A stretch of 64,000 nucleotides of DNA from JAKVAV01 sp047633195 (GTDB lineage Bacteria; Bacteroidota; Bacteroidia; Flavobacteriales_D; Cryomorphaceae): positions 1 through 64,000 of the forward strand of contig JBLIEU010000010.1 of the NCBI GenBank assembly GCA_047633195.1, given 5' to 3'. The first letter of the stretch is position 1. Each line of letters begins with the position of its first letter. The position numbers and the translations under genes are program-made. This document shows, piece after piece, positions 25,520 to 34,471 of the stretch. Under the pieces are notes generated by a model that saw only the letters and a program-made list of their open reading frames with translations, was not told where the DNA came from and made no database searches.

Positions 25520-27298
25520 AAAGCTTGGCTTGTCCAACCTGTTGTTAATTCTTGCCGCTGCATTTATCAAACCAACATGGCTGTAAGCTTGTGGGAAATT
25601 CCCCCACATCGATCCATCTTTCGAATCGACATCTTCGCTCATAAGTCCCAAAGAGTTGGAGTATGTGATCAGTTCTTCAAATGCTTTTCTAGCATCGTCT
25701 ACTCGTCCTACACAGGCCAATGCTTCGGCATACCAAAAGCCGCAAATAAGAAAAGTAGAATCTGGTTCGCCAAAGTCATCCTTGACACGGTATCTGTAAA
25801 AAAGTCCATCATTGACTTTCAATTCTTTTTCAAGTGCGATCAAGTGATTTTTAGCGGCATCTGAATCATGCGGAATGTATCCCATGATGATTAGCTGTAA
25901 TGTGCTGGCATCCATGTAGCCAAATTCTTGCGCCGCACCATAGGCTTTGTGTTCTTCGAGATAAGTTGACTCGATATGGTCTTTAGCTCTTTTTGCTAAT
26001 CCTTCCGCCTTCTTTTCAAGTTGTTCGTTGCCAAGTCTTTTCGCCACTAATGCGGCTGCTTTACTACCAGCCCATTGAAATAGATTAGAATAGGCGTGCC
26101 GCTGAGATCTATTTCTGAATTCCCAAATACCGGCATCGGTTTCGTCAATTGTCGCATCAATTTTTTTCAGCAGCGTGGCGACCAAATCCAATGATTGAGC
26201 ACCCTCATGGTCTGTGAATCTATTGTCGACATACAAAGGAAGTACGGCCATCAATATCTGTCCGTAAACATCATTTTGTATGTGAGTGTATGCGTCGTTT
26301 CCCGATCTTACAGGAACGTTGCCTTTGTAACCGGGAAGATCGTGTTCAATCTCAGTCAACTTTGATTCACCCGTAATGCTGTAAAGGGGTTGTATTCGAT
26401 TTCCATCAGGTACCGGTAGGTTTGAGATAAAGGAGAAGTATTTCTCCATTTCTTCGAAGTGACCTACACTATTAAAAGCCTGCAAGGTGTAGTAAGTGTC
26501 TCTCATCCAGCAAAATCGGTAATCCCAATTCCTAGTGCTACCTGGAGATTCGGGCAAAGAACTGGTTGGAGCCGCTATGATTGCACCCGTATCCTCGTAT
26601 TGGCATATTTTCAATGTCAGCGCCGATCTTATCACCTGCGATTGATACAAATTCCCGATGCTGGTAGATTTGACCCAGCGCTGCCAATAGGTTATCGTTT
26701 TATTGAGAAAGCTTTCCGCAGTCTCTCTTATGGGCCCTTCCAATGGAACACCATAGGTGAGAATCATATAATAGGTCTCTCTTAGGACGAATTCTTTTTC
26801 CTCTGCAATATAGCTCAGAGGGATGTTGGTCGTTAGACGTAAGTTTTCCTCAAGACCACCATAGCGAATATGGTTACTTCCCGTTTCGACTTCTAAATCA
26901 TTCTCACCGTAATTTCCTTTCGGCTTGCACATGACTTTAACCCTTGGGTTTCCTCTCGTAGGCTCTATTTTTCGAATGACCATCCTCGGCCTATAGTACC
27001 TGTCCAGCTGCATAAACCTGGGCGCAAAATCAGTGACCTGATATTCATGTTCTCCTTCACTTATGGTTGTGCACAGCACATTGGTGTTTTCGATATACTT
27101 GTGATCGGACGAATAGTCTGCGCTGCAAGGCTTCACACTAAATTCTCCACCTTTTTTTTCGCCCGCTATCAGAGATCCAAAGACAAAGCTGCTGTCAAAT
27201 CTGGGTAAACACATCCACTCGAAATTGGTGTCTTTTCCGATTAAAGCGAGAAATGAGCAGTTGCCTATAAGGCCGAAATCGTAAGTATGCTTGTTCAT
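25511..27298 (-). CDS. Glycoside hydrolase family 15 protein (trehalase/glucoamylase type)
   Basis: A 595-residue cytosolic protein without signal peptide, of the GH15 family. Typical blocks are YDFGLIGNCSFLALIGKD and EWMCLPRFDSSFVFG at the N-terminus, then AAPTSSLPESPG and RNWDYRFCWMRDTYYTL of the (alpha/alpha)6 barrel, and LICGFWYAEALACVGR near the end. Bacterial GH15 enzymes cleave alpha-linked glucosides and some are trehalases. Being next to otsAB suggests trehalose turnover, but glucoamylase activity is not excluded by sequence. The same otsAB/GH15 neighbourhood is, to my knowledge, common in Bacteroidota. Expression is separate (opposite strand). Confidence 0.9.
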   Translation of the reverse strand: MNKHTYDFGLIGNCSFLALIGKDTNFEWMCLPRFDSSFVFGSLIAGEKKGGEFSVKPCSADYSSDHKYIENTNVLCTTISEGEHEYQVTDFAPRFMQLDRYYRPRMVIRKIEPTRGNPRVKVMCKPKGNYGENDLEVETGSNHIRYGGLEENLRLTTNIPLSYIAEEKEFVLRETYYMILTYGVPLEGPIRETAESFLNKTITYWQRWVKSTSIGNLYQSQVIRSALTLKICQYEDTGAIIAAPTSSLPESPGSTRNWDYRFCWMRDTYYTLQAFNSVGHFEEMEKYFSFISNLPVPDGNRIQPLYSITGESKLTEIEHDLPGYKGNVPVRSGNDAYTHIQNDVYGQILMAVLPLYVDNRFTDHEGAQSLDLVATLLKKIDATIDETDAGIWEFRNRSQRHAYSNLFQWAGSKAAALVAKRLGNEQLEKKAEGLAKRAKDHIESTYLEEHKAYGAAQEFGYMDASTLQLIIMGYIPHDSDAAKNHLIALEKELKVNDGLFYRYRVKDDFGEPDSTFLICGFWYAEALACVGRVDDARKAFEELITYSNSLGLMSEDVDSKDGSMWGNFPQAYSHVGLINAAARINNRLDKPSFLS

Positions 27299-27533
27299 GT
27301 ATAATTTCTTGTTGTAGCTCTTAAAGGTCGCAGTTTAATTACTGAGGTTGGATTTTCAATGAAAGAAGATACGAACGTGTTAGTATTGCAAAGGATGTAT
27401 TGGTAGAGTTGTTTTAGTGCAATTCTTGCATTTTTGAAAAACGAATTTTGACGGCAAGTCTTGAGGCAATTGATGTTAAATCACCTTTGTTTTTTGAGGT
27501 ATTCCATGATAATTTACGCTCAGTTTTATCTAA
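27299..27533. other. Intergenic region, no supported gene
   Basis: This AT-rich stretch lies upstream of the GH15 gene. On the plus strand a stop-free run near 27430-27580 (ILTASLEAIDVKSPLFFEVF and onward) looks slightly protein-like but has no clear start or family. The GH15 promoter must lie here; no clear TAnnTTTG element was picked out. Confidence 0.3.
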
Positions 27534-28035
27534 CATGCCTATATTTTCAAAACCAATGAATACCAACCAATACCAATTACCTCAATAGACGTTTCTCTCA
27601 AAAAAGCAATAATCAAGGAATTTCAACCTCATAAGGAAGAGGTGCATCATGATTTCCGTCAAGAGGAGAGAACTCGTTTGGATCAAATCACTAATGACGA
27701 TACCGACAATAGGCATATTTATTTTAAGAATGATGAAACACATCATGAAATGGATTTCCTGACGCAGAGCATGGAGATTTTGGAAAGGGATCGATGCATT
27801 TTGCGCAGCATACCCACCGAGGTTTCGAAACACAAAGTAGAATTCGGGTCGCTGGTAAAAACAGATAAACTGTTAGTATTGGCAGGGGCAAGTTAATGAG
27901 AGGATGGATATGGAAGGCTTGGCCGATGTCGGTAGCTCAACGGCCGCGCTTGTCATGCGATTCATACAAGGCAAAAGAGTAAGTGAAAAGGCACAAGTAA
28001 GGTCAATCACCCATGCCAACAAAGAGATTTACTGA
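27534..28035 (+). pseudogene. Probable GreA/GreB-like protein remnant with frameshift
   Basis: An open frame from 27534 to 27896 encodes DVSLKKAIIKEFQPHKEEVH, MDFLTQSMEILERDRCIL and EVSKHKVEFGSLVKTDK. The last part resembles the start of the C-terminal domain of Bacteroidota GreA/GreB-type proteins (pattern V-E-x-G-S-L-V-x-T). Just past the point where the frame ends, another frame is open to a TGA at 28033-28035 and reads GSSTAALVMRFIQGKRVSEK, similar to the family's final S-P-L-G-x-x-L-x-G-K-K-V-G-D block. No good start codon is seen. I judge it a broken gene of that family, with moderate doubt. OsmC follows 3 bases later. Confidence 0.4.
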
Positions 28036-28038
28036 TTT

Positions 28039-28449
28039 ATGGATAAGAGAGTAGTTGTTCGACGGATTGATGACAGTCTTCATTTTGAGGCAGTAAATCT
28101 TTCTGGTAAGCGGATTGAAGTTGACGGAAGTGAAGACGAAAAGGCAATGTTGCCAATTGAATTGCTGCTTGCGGCCATTGGTTCTTGCAGTGCTTTCGAT
28201 GTAGCAATGATGTTGGAAAAAAGTGGTCAAAAAATTGATGATTTGCGTGTGGAGGTAGATGGACTTAGAAGAGAAGAGGGAGAATGTAAGCCATACCATG
28301 CTATGCATATGGTTTTCATTTTTAAGGGCCAGATTGATCGAAATAGAGCCGAGTGGGTCGTTGCATTAGCCGTAGAAAAATATTGCTCTGTGGGTGCCAC
28401 TTTCCGTGCTGAAACCAAGGTGACTTATGAGATCAAAGTGGAAAGTTGA
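28039..28449 (+). CDS. OsmC/Ohr family protein
   Basis: A 136-residue protein of the OsmC/Ohr fold. The two catalytic cysteines are in AIGSCSAFDVAMMLEKS (about residue 55) and AVEKYCSVGATF (about residue 114), the usual positions. Members reduce organic hydroperoxides using a thiol partner in the cytosol; this shorter YhfA-like form has not been shown to act on a specific substrate. ATG 28039 is the natural start. It is followed by a 130-base gap before the barrel gene. Confidence 0.88.
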   Translation: MDKRVVVRRIDDSLHFEAVNLSGKRIEVDGSEDEKAMLPIELLLAAIGSCSAFDVAMMLEKSGQKIDDLRVEVDGLRREEGECKPYHAMHMVFIFKGQIDRNRAEWVVALAVEKYCSVGATFRAETKVTYEIKVES

Positions 28450-28552
28450 ATTCATTTTCTCATCTCTTCAGGTTTTCTCTTTGGAGTTGTCGCCGTTGCG
28501 TTCAGGTGTCTTTTTTGATTTTATTTAACACTCTCTTAATCAAGTAAAAATC

Positions 28553-28560
28553 TATATTTG
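28553..28560 (+). promoter_or_regulatory. Bacteroidota -7 promoter element
   Basis: TATATTTG matches TAnnTTTG and ends 22 bases before the start codon of the outer-membrane barrel gene at 28583. No clear -33 TTTG is present at the usual distance. Confidence 0.5.
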
Positions 28561-28582
28561 CCGAGCAAAAAAAAACGAAAAT

Positions 28583-29041
28583 ATGTTGAAGAGATTCACT
28601 CTTTCTTTATTTGTTATCAGTATTTCTATCTGTGCATTTGCTCAAAGCCCTATTGGCGAAGGCGGAAAACAGCTGAACCTCGGAGTGGGACTATTTGATA
28701 GCGGTGTTCCCATTTACGCTGGGATGGATTTCGGTGTGCACCCCGACATTACCGTTGGCGGACAGGTGGGACTTGACTTAGGGTTCGACTACTTTTCCAT
28801 TTCGGGTAGAGGAGATTACCACTTCAATACCTTACTTGAAATTCCTCGCGATTGGGATTTTTATGCTGGATTGAGCATTGGATTCTTAGGAGGAATTGAG
28901 AATGACTATGATTCTGGTTTTGATTTAGGCCTGCAAGTTGGAGGCCGCTACTACTGGAATAGCGATTGGGGTATCAATCTGGAATTCGGTGGAGGTAATA
29001 ATCTCTCGGGGGGTAGATTTGGCGTTTCCAAAAGATTCTGA
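28583..29041 (+). CDS. Small outer-membrane beta-barrel protein
   Basis: A 152-residue protein with a signal peptide (LFVISISICAFAQ) and a mature part of alternating beta strands rich in Gly, Asp and aromatic residues, for example FGVHPDITVGGQVGLDLGFD and GGRYYWNSDWGINLEFGGG. The last residue is Phe (VSKRF), the normal end of a BAM-inserted barrel. About eight strands fit the length. No specific family or ligand is recognised. Probably a structural or transport porin of the outer membrane. Confidence 0.78.
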   Translation: MLKRFTLSLFVISISICAFAQSPIGEGGKQLNLGVGLFDSGVPIYAGMDFGVHPDITVGGQVGLDLGFDYFSISGRGDYHFNTLLEIPRDWDFYAGLSIGFLGGIENDYDSGFDLGLQVGGRYYWNSDWGINLEFGGGNNLSGGRFGVSKRF

Positions 29042-29118
29042 TATTTAACAAGATTTGCCATTGTAGCGCCAACCTGAACAACAGTGTTGGCGTTTCTTTT
29101 GACGACAAGAAACAACAG

Positions 29119-30660
29119 ATGAAAATTCTAATCGCCTTAAGTATCTTAATTGGTCTGAGTCCTTCCATCCAAGGACAGCAAAATACAGATTGGTTCAATC
29201 TGTCCTTTGTTGAAGGAGGAACTGCTGGGGCAGAAGTGGATGATGCGCTAAAGCTGATTGGAAACCGACCTCTTGATTCCATTATTGTTGCCGTAATAGA
29301 CGACGGAGTCGATATTTTTCATGAAGACTTTAAAGGGAAAATTTGGACGAATTCCGACGAGATTCCAGATAATGGTATTGATGATGATGGAAACGGATAC
29401 ATCGACGATGTTCACGGTTGGAACTTTCTTGGAAACCCGAGAGGTGAAAACATAAAAAATGAAACGCTCGAGATAACCAGGCTCTTTCGAGAATACTCCA
29501 AGAGATTTGAAAATAGAGAGATTTCATCCATTTCAAAAAAGGAAGAGAAAGATTACGAAAAGTACCTTCAATACAAGGAAGAATTTGAGGAAGAGATGAG
29601 TGCCATCGAATCTCAATTCTCAGAATATGCTCAACTCGCCTCGCTCTACAAGGGAGCTCAAGCCTTCTATTTCGAAGCAGTACGTGGTGATTCGTTTTCC
29701 GCAGAAAAGCTAGCGGCATGGAATCCGAAAACACAGGACGGTGAGCAGGTTAAGAATTTTCTTCTCTTAGCTGAACGAGAAGGATTGAATGCTTACTTGG
29801 AAGGTGGTGAAAAGTATTTTGAGAACAACTTAGATTACAATCTAAATACAGACTTTGATCCTAGGCCTTTAGTAAATGAGTCAGAGCTACCCGTAGGCTA
29901 TGGAAACAAGATGGTATGGGCTGAAGACCCATCTCATGGCACGCATGTAGCTGGTATTATTGCAGCAATTCGCGACAATGGCAAAGGTGTAAATGGAATT
30001 GCCCCCAATGCCATTATCATGCCCCTAAGGGCAGTTCCTGGCGGCGATGAGCGTGACAAGGATATTGCATTGGCCATTCGCTATGCAGTTGATAATGGAG
30101 CTAAGATCATTAATATGAGTTTCGGGAAAGCATACTCACCTGAAGTTGAGCTTGTTTTTGATGCAATAAAGTATGCTGCAAAGAATGATGTTCTACTCAT
30201 TCACGCTGCGGGAAACGATGCTTCGAATAATGACGAAATAATTAATTACCCAGATGGAACTCTTGGAAAAGGGAAGGGTTTCAAAAATTTTCTCACGGTC
30301 GCTGCAGGTAGTTCCGAGCCGAGGGCTTCATATTTAGCCGACTTTTCAAATTACGGGAGAAAGTCAGTAGATATCGTGGCTCCAGGAGTTGATATTAACA
30401 GTTTGGCGCCTGGAAATAGAACAAAATATCAGTCTGGCACCAGTATGGCCGCCCCTGTCGTATCTGGAGTAGCTGCTCTTGTTTGGGGTTTAGATTCCAG
30501 ATTATCAGCCAAAAAAGTGAAGAGAATACTCGTCGAATCCGCAAATAGGCTTGATGAGTTAATGGTTGGAGTCGGTGAACAAAATTTACCTCTTTCGGAC
30601 GTTTTGAGAAATCCTGCAGCAATCTCGGCTAAAAATGCCGTCGAGCAGCTGATCGACTGA
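29119..30660 (+). CDS. Secreted S8 (subtilisin-like) serine protease
   Basis: A 513-residue exported protease with signal peptide (LIALSILIGLSPSIQGQ). The catalytic triad is complete: Asp in IIVAVIDDGVDIFHEDF (about residue 59), His in DPSHGTHVAGIIAA (about 276), Ser in YQSGTSMAAPVVSGVAAL (about 440). Between Asp and His lies an insertion of about 180 residues that includes a charged helical, coiled-coil-like segment (EEKDYEKYLQYKEEFEEEM). No pro-domain and no T9SS sorting domain are visible, so it should remain periplasmic or be processed another way. A T9SS cargo gene lies 65 bases downstream. Confidence 0.92.
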   Translation: MKILIALSILIGLSPSIQGQQNTDWFNLSFVEGGTAGAEVDDALKLIGNRPLDSIIVAVIDDGVDIFHEDFKGKIWTNSDEIPDNGIDDDGNGYIDDVHGWNFLGNPRGENIKNETLEITRLFREYSKRFENREISSISKKEEKDYEKYLQYKEEFEEEMSAIESQFSEYAQLASLYKGAQAFYFEAVRGDSFSAEKLAAWNPKTQDGEQVKNFLLLAEREGLNAYLEGGEKYFENNLDYNLNTDFDPRPLVNESELPVGYGNKMVWAEDPSHGTHVAGIIAAIRDNGKGVNGIAPNAIIMPLRAVPGGDERDKDIALAIRYAVDNGAKIINMSFGKAYSPEVELVFDAIKYAAKNDVLLIHAAGNDASNNDEIINYPDGTLGKGKGFKNFLTVAAGSSEPRASYLADFSNYGRKSVDIVAPGVDINSLAPGNRTKYQSGTSMAAPVVSGVAALVWGLDSRLSAKKVKRILVESANRLDELMVGVGEQNLPLSDVLRNPAAISAKNAVEQLID

Positions 30661-30725
30661 CTCTTAACGTTTCATCTGGAATCGTGGCTTAAAATTTCGT
30701 AACTTACACGACTGATTGCGAAGCT

Positions 30726-31979
30726 ATGTTGCGAGTAAAGCCTATCATTCTAATACTAGTTGTTCTCTTTTCGGCCTTTTCAGCCCGAGCGCAGTCAAAT
30801 AATGATGGGAATCCCAACTCAATAAATGACTTTTTCGGTTTTGATGGCTTAAGGATAAACAATCCCGATCTGCCCTACAATCAACGATTCCTCAGAGATT
30901 CCACTTATTTCTTCGAGAAACAAGAGTCAAGTAATGATTTTGAATTATTCAAGAAAATCATCCTTGATTATGACAATCAAGGGAGGCTGTTGGTTGAAAA
31001 TGAGTTTGAGAATGAAGCAGACATTTGGAAAAAATCGGTCAAGCGAAGTTTCAATTACAACGACGATGGTCTTGTTGAATACAGCATTAATGAACGATGG
31101 GATGCATTCAGTGAGGAATTTGAAAATCAGCAAAGAACATTTTTCTCTAGAAATTACTTGGGACTTGTTTCTAAAGAGATTGTTGAGCTTTATGAAGCTG
31201 ATGAATGGCTCCCCTACTCGAAGGACGAGTATCTCCACAATGATGACAACAAGATAGCTGAAGAATTAAGTTTTAAATGGATTTCGACGTCTATGGCATG
31301 GCAGCCGCAGAGGAGAAAGCTCTTCGAATACAATGAAAATAACGAGCTTCGCTCTGAGGTGCAGCAGGTTTGGGTAGATACGCTGGGTTTTTGGTTGAAT
31401 ACTTCCTCGCGATATTATGAATACAATGATGAAAATCAGCTTATAAATCTGCTACAAAGTATTTGGAATCAAGGCATAGAAGAATGGATTGAACAATCCT
31501 TTCAAGCACTTTCATATACTCTGTTTGGCCAAGTAGAGAATGCCAGTTCTTACGATGTTTTTGATCTTGATGGAGATGCAAAAGAAAGCGTCGAAGCGAC
31601 TTATGATGATTACGGTAATCTGAATACCACTCTTTTCAAAGAATGGAATCCAGAGCAAGATGAGTGGAATTCATACGAAAAGCACGTCCATTTTTGGAGC
31701 CAATACCTTATTGGAAATCTAGATTACACAAATAAAAATATTGAGTGTTTTTACGCAAACCCACATACTGTAGGCTTGCCCTGGTATTGCAACAGTCTTT
31801 TGAATAGTGAAACTTATAACTTATCGGTATTTGATCACAATGGAGTTTTACATCATTCTCAACAATTTAGAGGAAGTGATACATTTAGATTGACCAAGAA
31901 TCTAAACAATGGCCTTTACATGGTTGTAATTACAGGAGGGCTTACGGTTCACACTGAAAAAGTTTTAATAAGAAATTGA
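30726..31979 (+). CDS. T9SS-sorted secreted protein, repeat-rich
   Basis: A 417-residue protein with a signal peptide (PIILILVVLFSAFSARAQ) and a C-terminal type A T9SS sorting region (YNLSVFDHNGVLHHSQQF, LTKNLNNGLYMVVI, VHTEKVLIRN). The middle has recurring Tyr-Asp-rich strands with Trp (LFEYNENNELRSEVQQVW, RYYEYNDENQLINLLQSIW), resembling YD-type repeat segments about 40 residues long. It should be exported across the outer membrane and released or surface-bound. No catalytic motif is recognised. The frame is intact, unlike the broken T9SS genes earlier in the window. Confidence 0.82.
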   Translation: MLRVKPIILILVVLFSAFSARAQSNNDGNPNSINDFFGFDGLRINNPDLPYNQRFLRDSTYFFEKQESSNDFELFKKIILDYDNQGRLLVENEFENEADIWKKSVKRSFNYNDDGLVEYSINERWDAFSEEFENQQRTFFSRNYLGLVSKEIVELYEADEWLPYSKDEYLHNDDNKIAEELSFKWISTSMAWQPQRRKLFEYNENNELRSEVQQVWVDTLGFWLNTSSRYYEYNDENQLINLLQSIWNQGIEEWIEQSFQALSYTLFGQVENASSYDVFDLDGDAKESVEATYDDYGNLNTTLFKEWNPEQDEWNSYEKHVHFWSQYLIGNLDYTNKNIECFYANPHTVGLPWYCNSLLNSETYNLSVFDHNGVLHHSQQFRGSDTFRLTKNLNNGLYMVVITGGLTVHTEKVLIRN

Positions 31980-32032
31980 GTCACGTGCTTTCAGCCCTAC
32001 TCTAATATTGTAATTTCAAGGCTGGAATAGCT

Positions 32033-33241
32033 ATGCAACCAATCAACGAAATTAGGTCAAGGGAAAAGGAAAGTGCACTTGCTCCCGAGAACCTTGTTAG
32101 ACGTTTCTTAGAAATAAGAAACAGAACTGAGGAAATATGTTCTCCGCTCAAAACCGAAGACTACCCCGTGCAGCCTGTCACGGACGTATCACCACCAAAG
32201 TGGCATCTAGCTCACACTACATGGTTTTTTGAGAATTTCGCTTTAAAAGAGTTCAATAAAAATTATCAGGAGTTTGACGAGACATTCGGGTTTCATTTTA
32301 ATAGTTATTACGACAACGTCGGGAAACGTGTTCTTCGCTCAAATCGAGGGGCGATGACACGTCCCGAGACCTCCAAAATATACGAGTACCGGAATTATGT
32401 CAACGAAAAGCTAGTTGAATTACTTAGAGCTCGACAAGGAAGTCCTCAGCTGCTTGAAGTAATACAGCTCGGGCTTCAACACGAGATGCAACATCAGGAA
32501 TTGCTGCTGACAGATATAAAGTTTATTCTGGGTCACCAGCCGTTTTTTCCTCTTTACGATGAAGGTTCAAGTTTAGGTTGTCAATCAGCTAACTCAGACC
32601 TTAATTGGATCAAAATTGAATCGGGATTGAAGCGAATCGGATTCGAAGGTGAAGGATTTTTCTTCGACAATGAGAAGGGAAGCCACCAAGTTTATTTGGA
32701 ACAATTCAGCATCGCGAGCAGGCCTGTTATTTTTGGTGAATTTATCGAGTTTATTGAAGCAGGAGGGTACAAGGATTTCAATCTTTGGCATGCCGATGCT
32801 TGGGAATTCATCAATCGAAATGGGATTACTGCGCCACTTTATCTTCATAATGTGCGCGGGCATTGGCACCGGTATACCATGTCGGGCCTAAGAGCGGTAA
32901 ACAAGAATGACATTCTTGTTCATGTGAGCTATTATGAAGCTGCGGCATTTGCGCAATGGAAAGGGCTTCGACTTCCTACCGAATTTGAATGGGAAGTAGC
33001 TTCAGAAGAATTCAATTGGGGTCAATGTTGGGAATGGACCAACAGTGCTTATCTGCCGTATCCTCGTTTTTCCAAGGCTCTTGGAGCTTTGGGAGAATAC
33101 AACGGCAAGTTCATGATTAATCAAATGGTATTGCGAGGAGCTTCTGGCGCAACAACTCCTGGTCATAGCCGCAAAACATATCGAAATTTCTTTCACCCTC
33201 ACCTACAATGGCAATTTGCAGGTATTCGATTAGTAAAATAA
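32033..33241 (+). CDS. egtB: EgtB-type thiohistidine sulfoxide synthase
   Basis: A 402-residue non-haem iron enzyme of the EgtB/OvoA group. An N-terminal DinB-like domain supplies iron ligands in PPKWHLAHTTWFFENF (about 57-72) and LQHEMQHQELLLTD (about 149-162). The C-terminal formylglycine-generating-enzyme-like domain contains RLPTEFEWEVAS and VLRGASGATTPGHSRKTYRNFF. EgtB joins a thiol donor to trimethylhistidine to give the ergothioneine sulfoxide precursor. It begins the operon egtB-egtD-DUF427, with egtD starting one base after its stop. No egtA or egtC is near, so the enzyme may use cysteine directly, as described for the second EgtB type; that is inference. Confidence 0.9.
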   Translation: MQPINEIRSREKESALAPENLVRRFLEIRNRTEEICSPLKTEDYPVQPVTDVSPPKWHLAHTTWFFENFALKEFNKNYQEFDETFGFHFNSYYDNVGKRVLRSNRGAMTRPETSKIYEYRNYVNEKLVELLRARQGSPQLLEVIQLGLQHEMQHQELLLTDIKFILGHQPFFPLYDEGSSLGCQSANSDLNWIKIESGLKRIGFEGEGFFFDNEKGSHQVYLEQFSIASRPVIFGEFIEFIEAGGYKDFNLWHADAWEFINRNGITAPLYLHNVRGHWHRYTMSGLRAVNKNDILVHVSYYEAAAFAQWKGLRLPTEFEWEVASEEFNWGQCWEWTNSAYLPYPRFSKALGALGEYNGKFMINQMVLRGASGATTPGHSRKTYRNFFHPHLQWQFAGIRLVK

Positions 33242-33242
33242 T

Positions 33243-34184
33243 ATGGGATTAGCAGAAGACGTGGCCGCGGGATTATCGTCAGAGAACAAATTCTTGCTCT
33301 CAAAATATTTTTACGACGCAGATGGAGATGACCTCTTTCAGCAAATCATGAAAATGCCTGAGTACTATTTGACGGATTGTGAATATGAAATATTCTCAAC
33401 TCGTGGAGCAGACATTTTAAAGGCTTTTTCCAAAGGTTCAAGGCCTTTTGATTTGCTCGAATTTGGGGCAGGAGATGCCACCAAAACAAGAATTCTATTA
33501 AAGCGTCTTTTGGAGAACGGAGCGGATTTTCGTTACGTACCAATAGATATTTCAGGCGATGTTTTAGAGAATCTGGAGAGCGATCTCTCCAAAGAGTTTC
33601 CCCAATTGACGGTGCGACCAGAAAATGCTGATTATTTCGCTGCACTGGATAACGTGCGAGTTGAATCAGATAAACCAAAGCTGGTCCTATTTATAGGATC
33701 AAGTATTGGTAATTTTCGCGAAGAGGTGATCGATCGCTTCATGGCAGAGCTCTTTAAAAAGTTGAATTCTGGCGATCAAGTGCTTCTCGGATATGACTTG
33801 ATGAAAAATCCGCACGCCATTCTTCGTGCATACAACGATCCCACGGGCATAACTAAGGCGTTTAACCTCAATATCCTGAGAAGAATTAACCGGGAACTTG
33901 GGGCCAACTTCAACATAGAAGCATTCGAGCATTATCCCTATTACGACCCAGAAACGGGATTAGCAAAGAGCTATTTGGTAAGCCTAAAAAGCCAAACCGT
34001 CAAGATTGATGCACTAGATCAACACTTTAAGTTTGAAACGGGAGAGGTCATTCATACTGAGATTAGCCGAAAATTTAAGGTGAAAGATATAGAGGCTTAT
34101 TTTGAAACGGCTGGATTCGATGTTGTAGAACATTTCTACGATTGTAAGCATTACTATGTAGATACTTTAGTAAAGAAACTATGA
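33243..34184 (+). CDS. egtD: L-histidine N-alpha-methyltransferase EgtD
   Basis: A 313-residue SAM-dependent enzyme that trimethylates histidine to hercynine, the substrate of EgtB. Visible motifs are KYFYDADGDDLFQQIMKMPE with EYYLTDCEYEIF near the N-terminus, the SAM loop DLLEFGAGDATKTRILL, LVLFIGSSIGNF, and near the end GEVIHTEISRKF, in which the Glu-x-Ser pair matches the residues that hold the histidine substrate in characterised EgtD. Length is normal (about 320). Cytosolic. Translation is coupled to EgtB (one base apart) and to the DUF427 gene (ATGA overlap). Confidence 0.93.
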   Translation: MGLAEDVAAGLSSENKFLLSKYFYDADGDDLFQQIMKMPEYYLTDCEYEIFSTRGADILKAFSKGSRPFDLLEFGAGDATKTRILLKRLLENGADFRYVPIDISGDVLENLESDLSKEFPQLTVRPENADYFAALDNVRVESDKPKLVLFIGSSIGNFREEVIDRFMAELFKKLNSGDQVLLGYDLMKNPHAILRAYNDPTGITKAFNLNILRRINRELGANFNIEAFEHYPYYDPETGLAKSYLVSLKSQTVKIDALDQHFKFETGEVIHTEISRKFKVKDIEAYFETAGFDVVEHFYDCKHYYVDTLVKKL

Positions 34185-34471
34185 AAGTTCAAGCCACATT
34201 TAAAGGACTAGTAATTGCAGAAAGTGAAAACACCAAGCAATTGGAAGGAAACTACTACTTCCCTAGTTCTGATGTGAAGAAGGAGTTTCTTCAGAGTTCT
34301 GATACGCATACCGTGTGTCCTTGGAAAGGGACGGCATCTTACTATAGTATTGAGTTAGAAGGGGAAATAGTGCCCGACGCTGCGTGGTTTTATCCCGATC
34401 CAAAAGACGCCGCCGCGGCTATTAAAGATCACCTTTCATTCTGGCGTGGAGTCGAAGTGAGCGAAGTTTAA
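34181..34471 (+). CDS. DUF427 domain protein
   Basis: A 96-residue single-domain DUF427 protein. The family pattern is clear: FKGLVIAESENTKQLEGNYYF at the N-terminus, TVCPWKGTASYYSIEL in the middle and AAWFYPDPKDAAAAIKDHLS, then FWRGVEV, at the end. The role of DUF427 is not established. Its start overlaps the egtD stop by 4 bases, so it should be made together with the thiohistidine enzymes, which suggests a linked but unproven role. Its stop overlaps the stop of the opposite cca gene by 4 bases. Confidence 0.88.
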   Translation: MKVQATFKGLVIAESENTKQLEGNYYFPSSDVKKEFLQSSDTHTVCPWKGTASYYSIELEGEIVPDAAWFYPDPKDAAAAIKDHLSFWRGVEVSEV

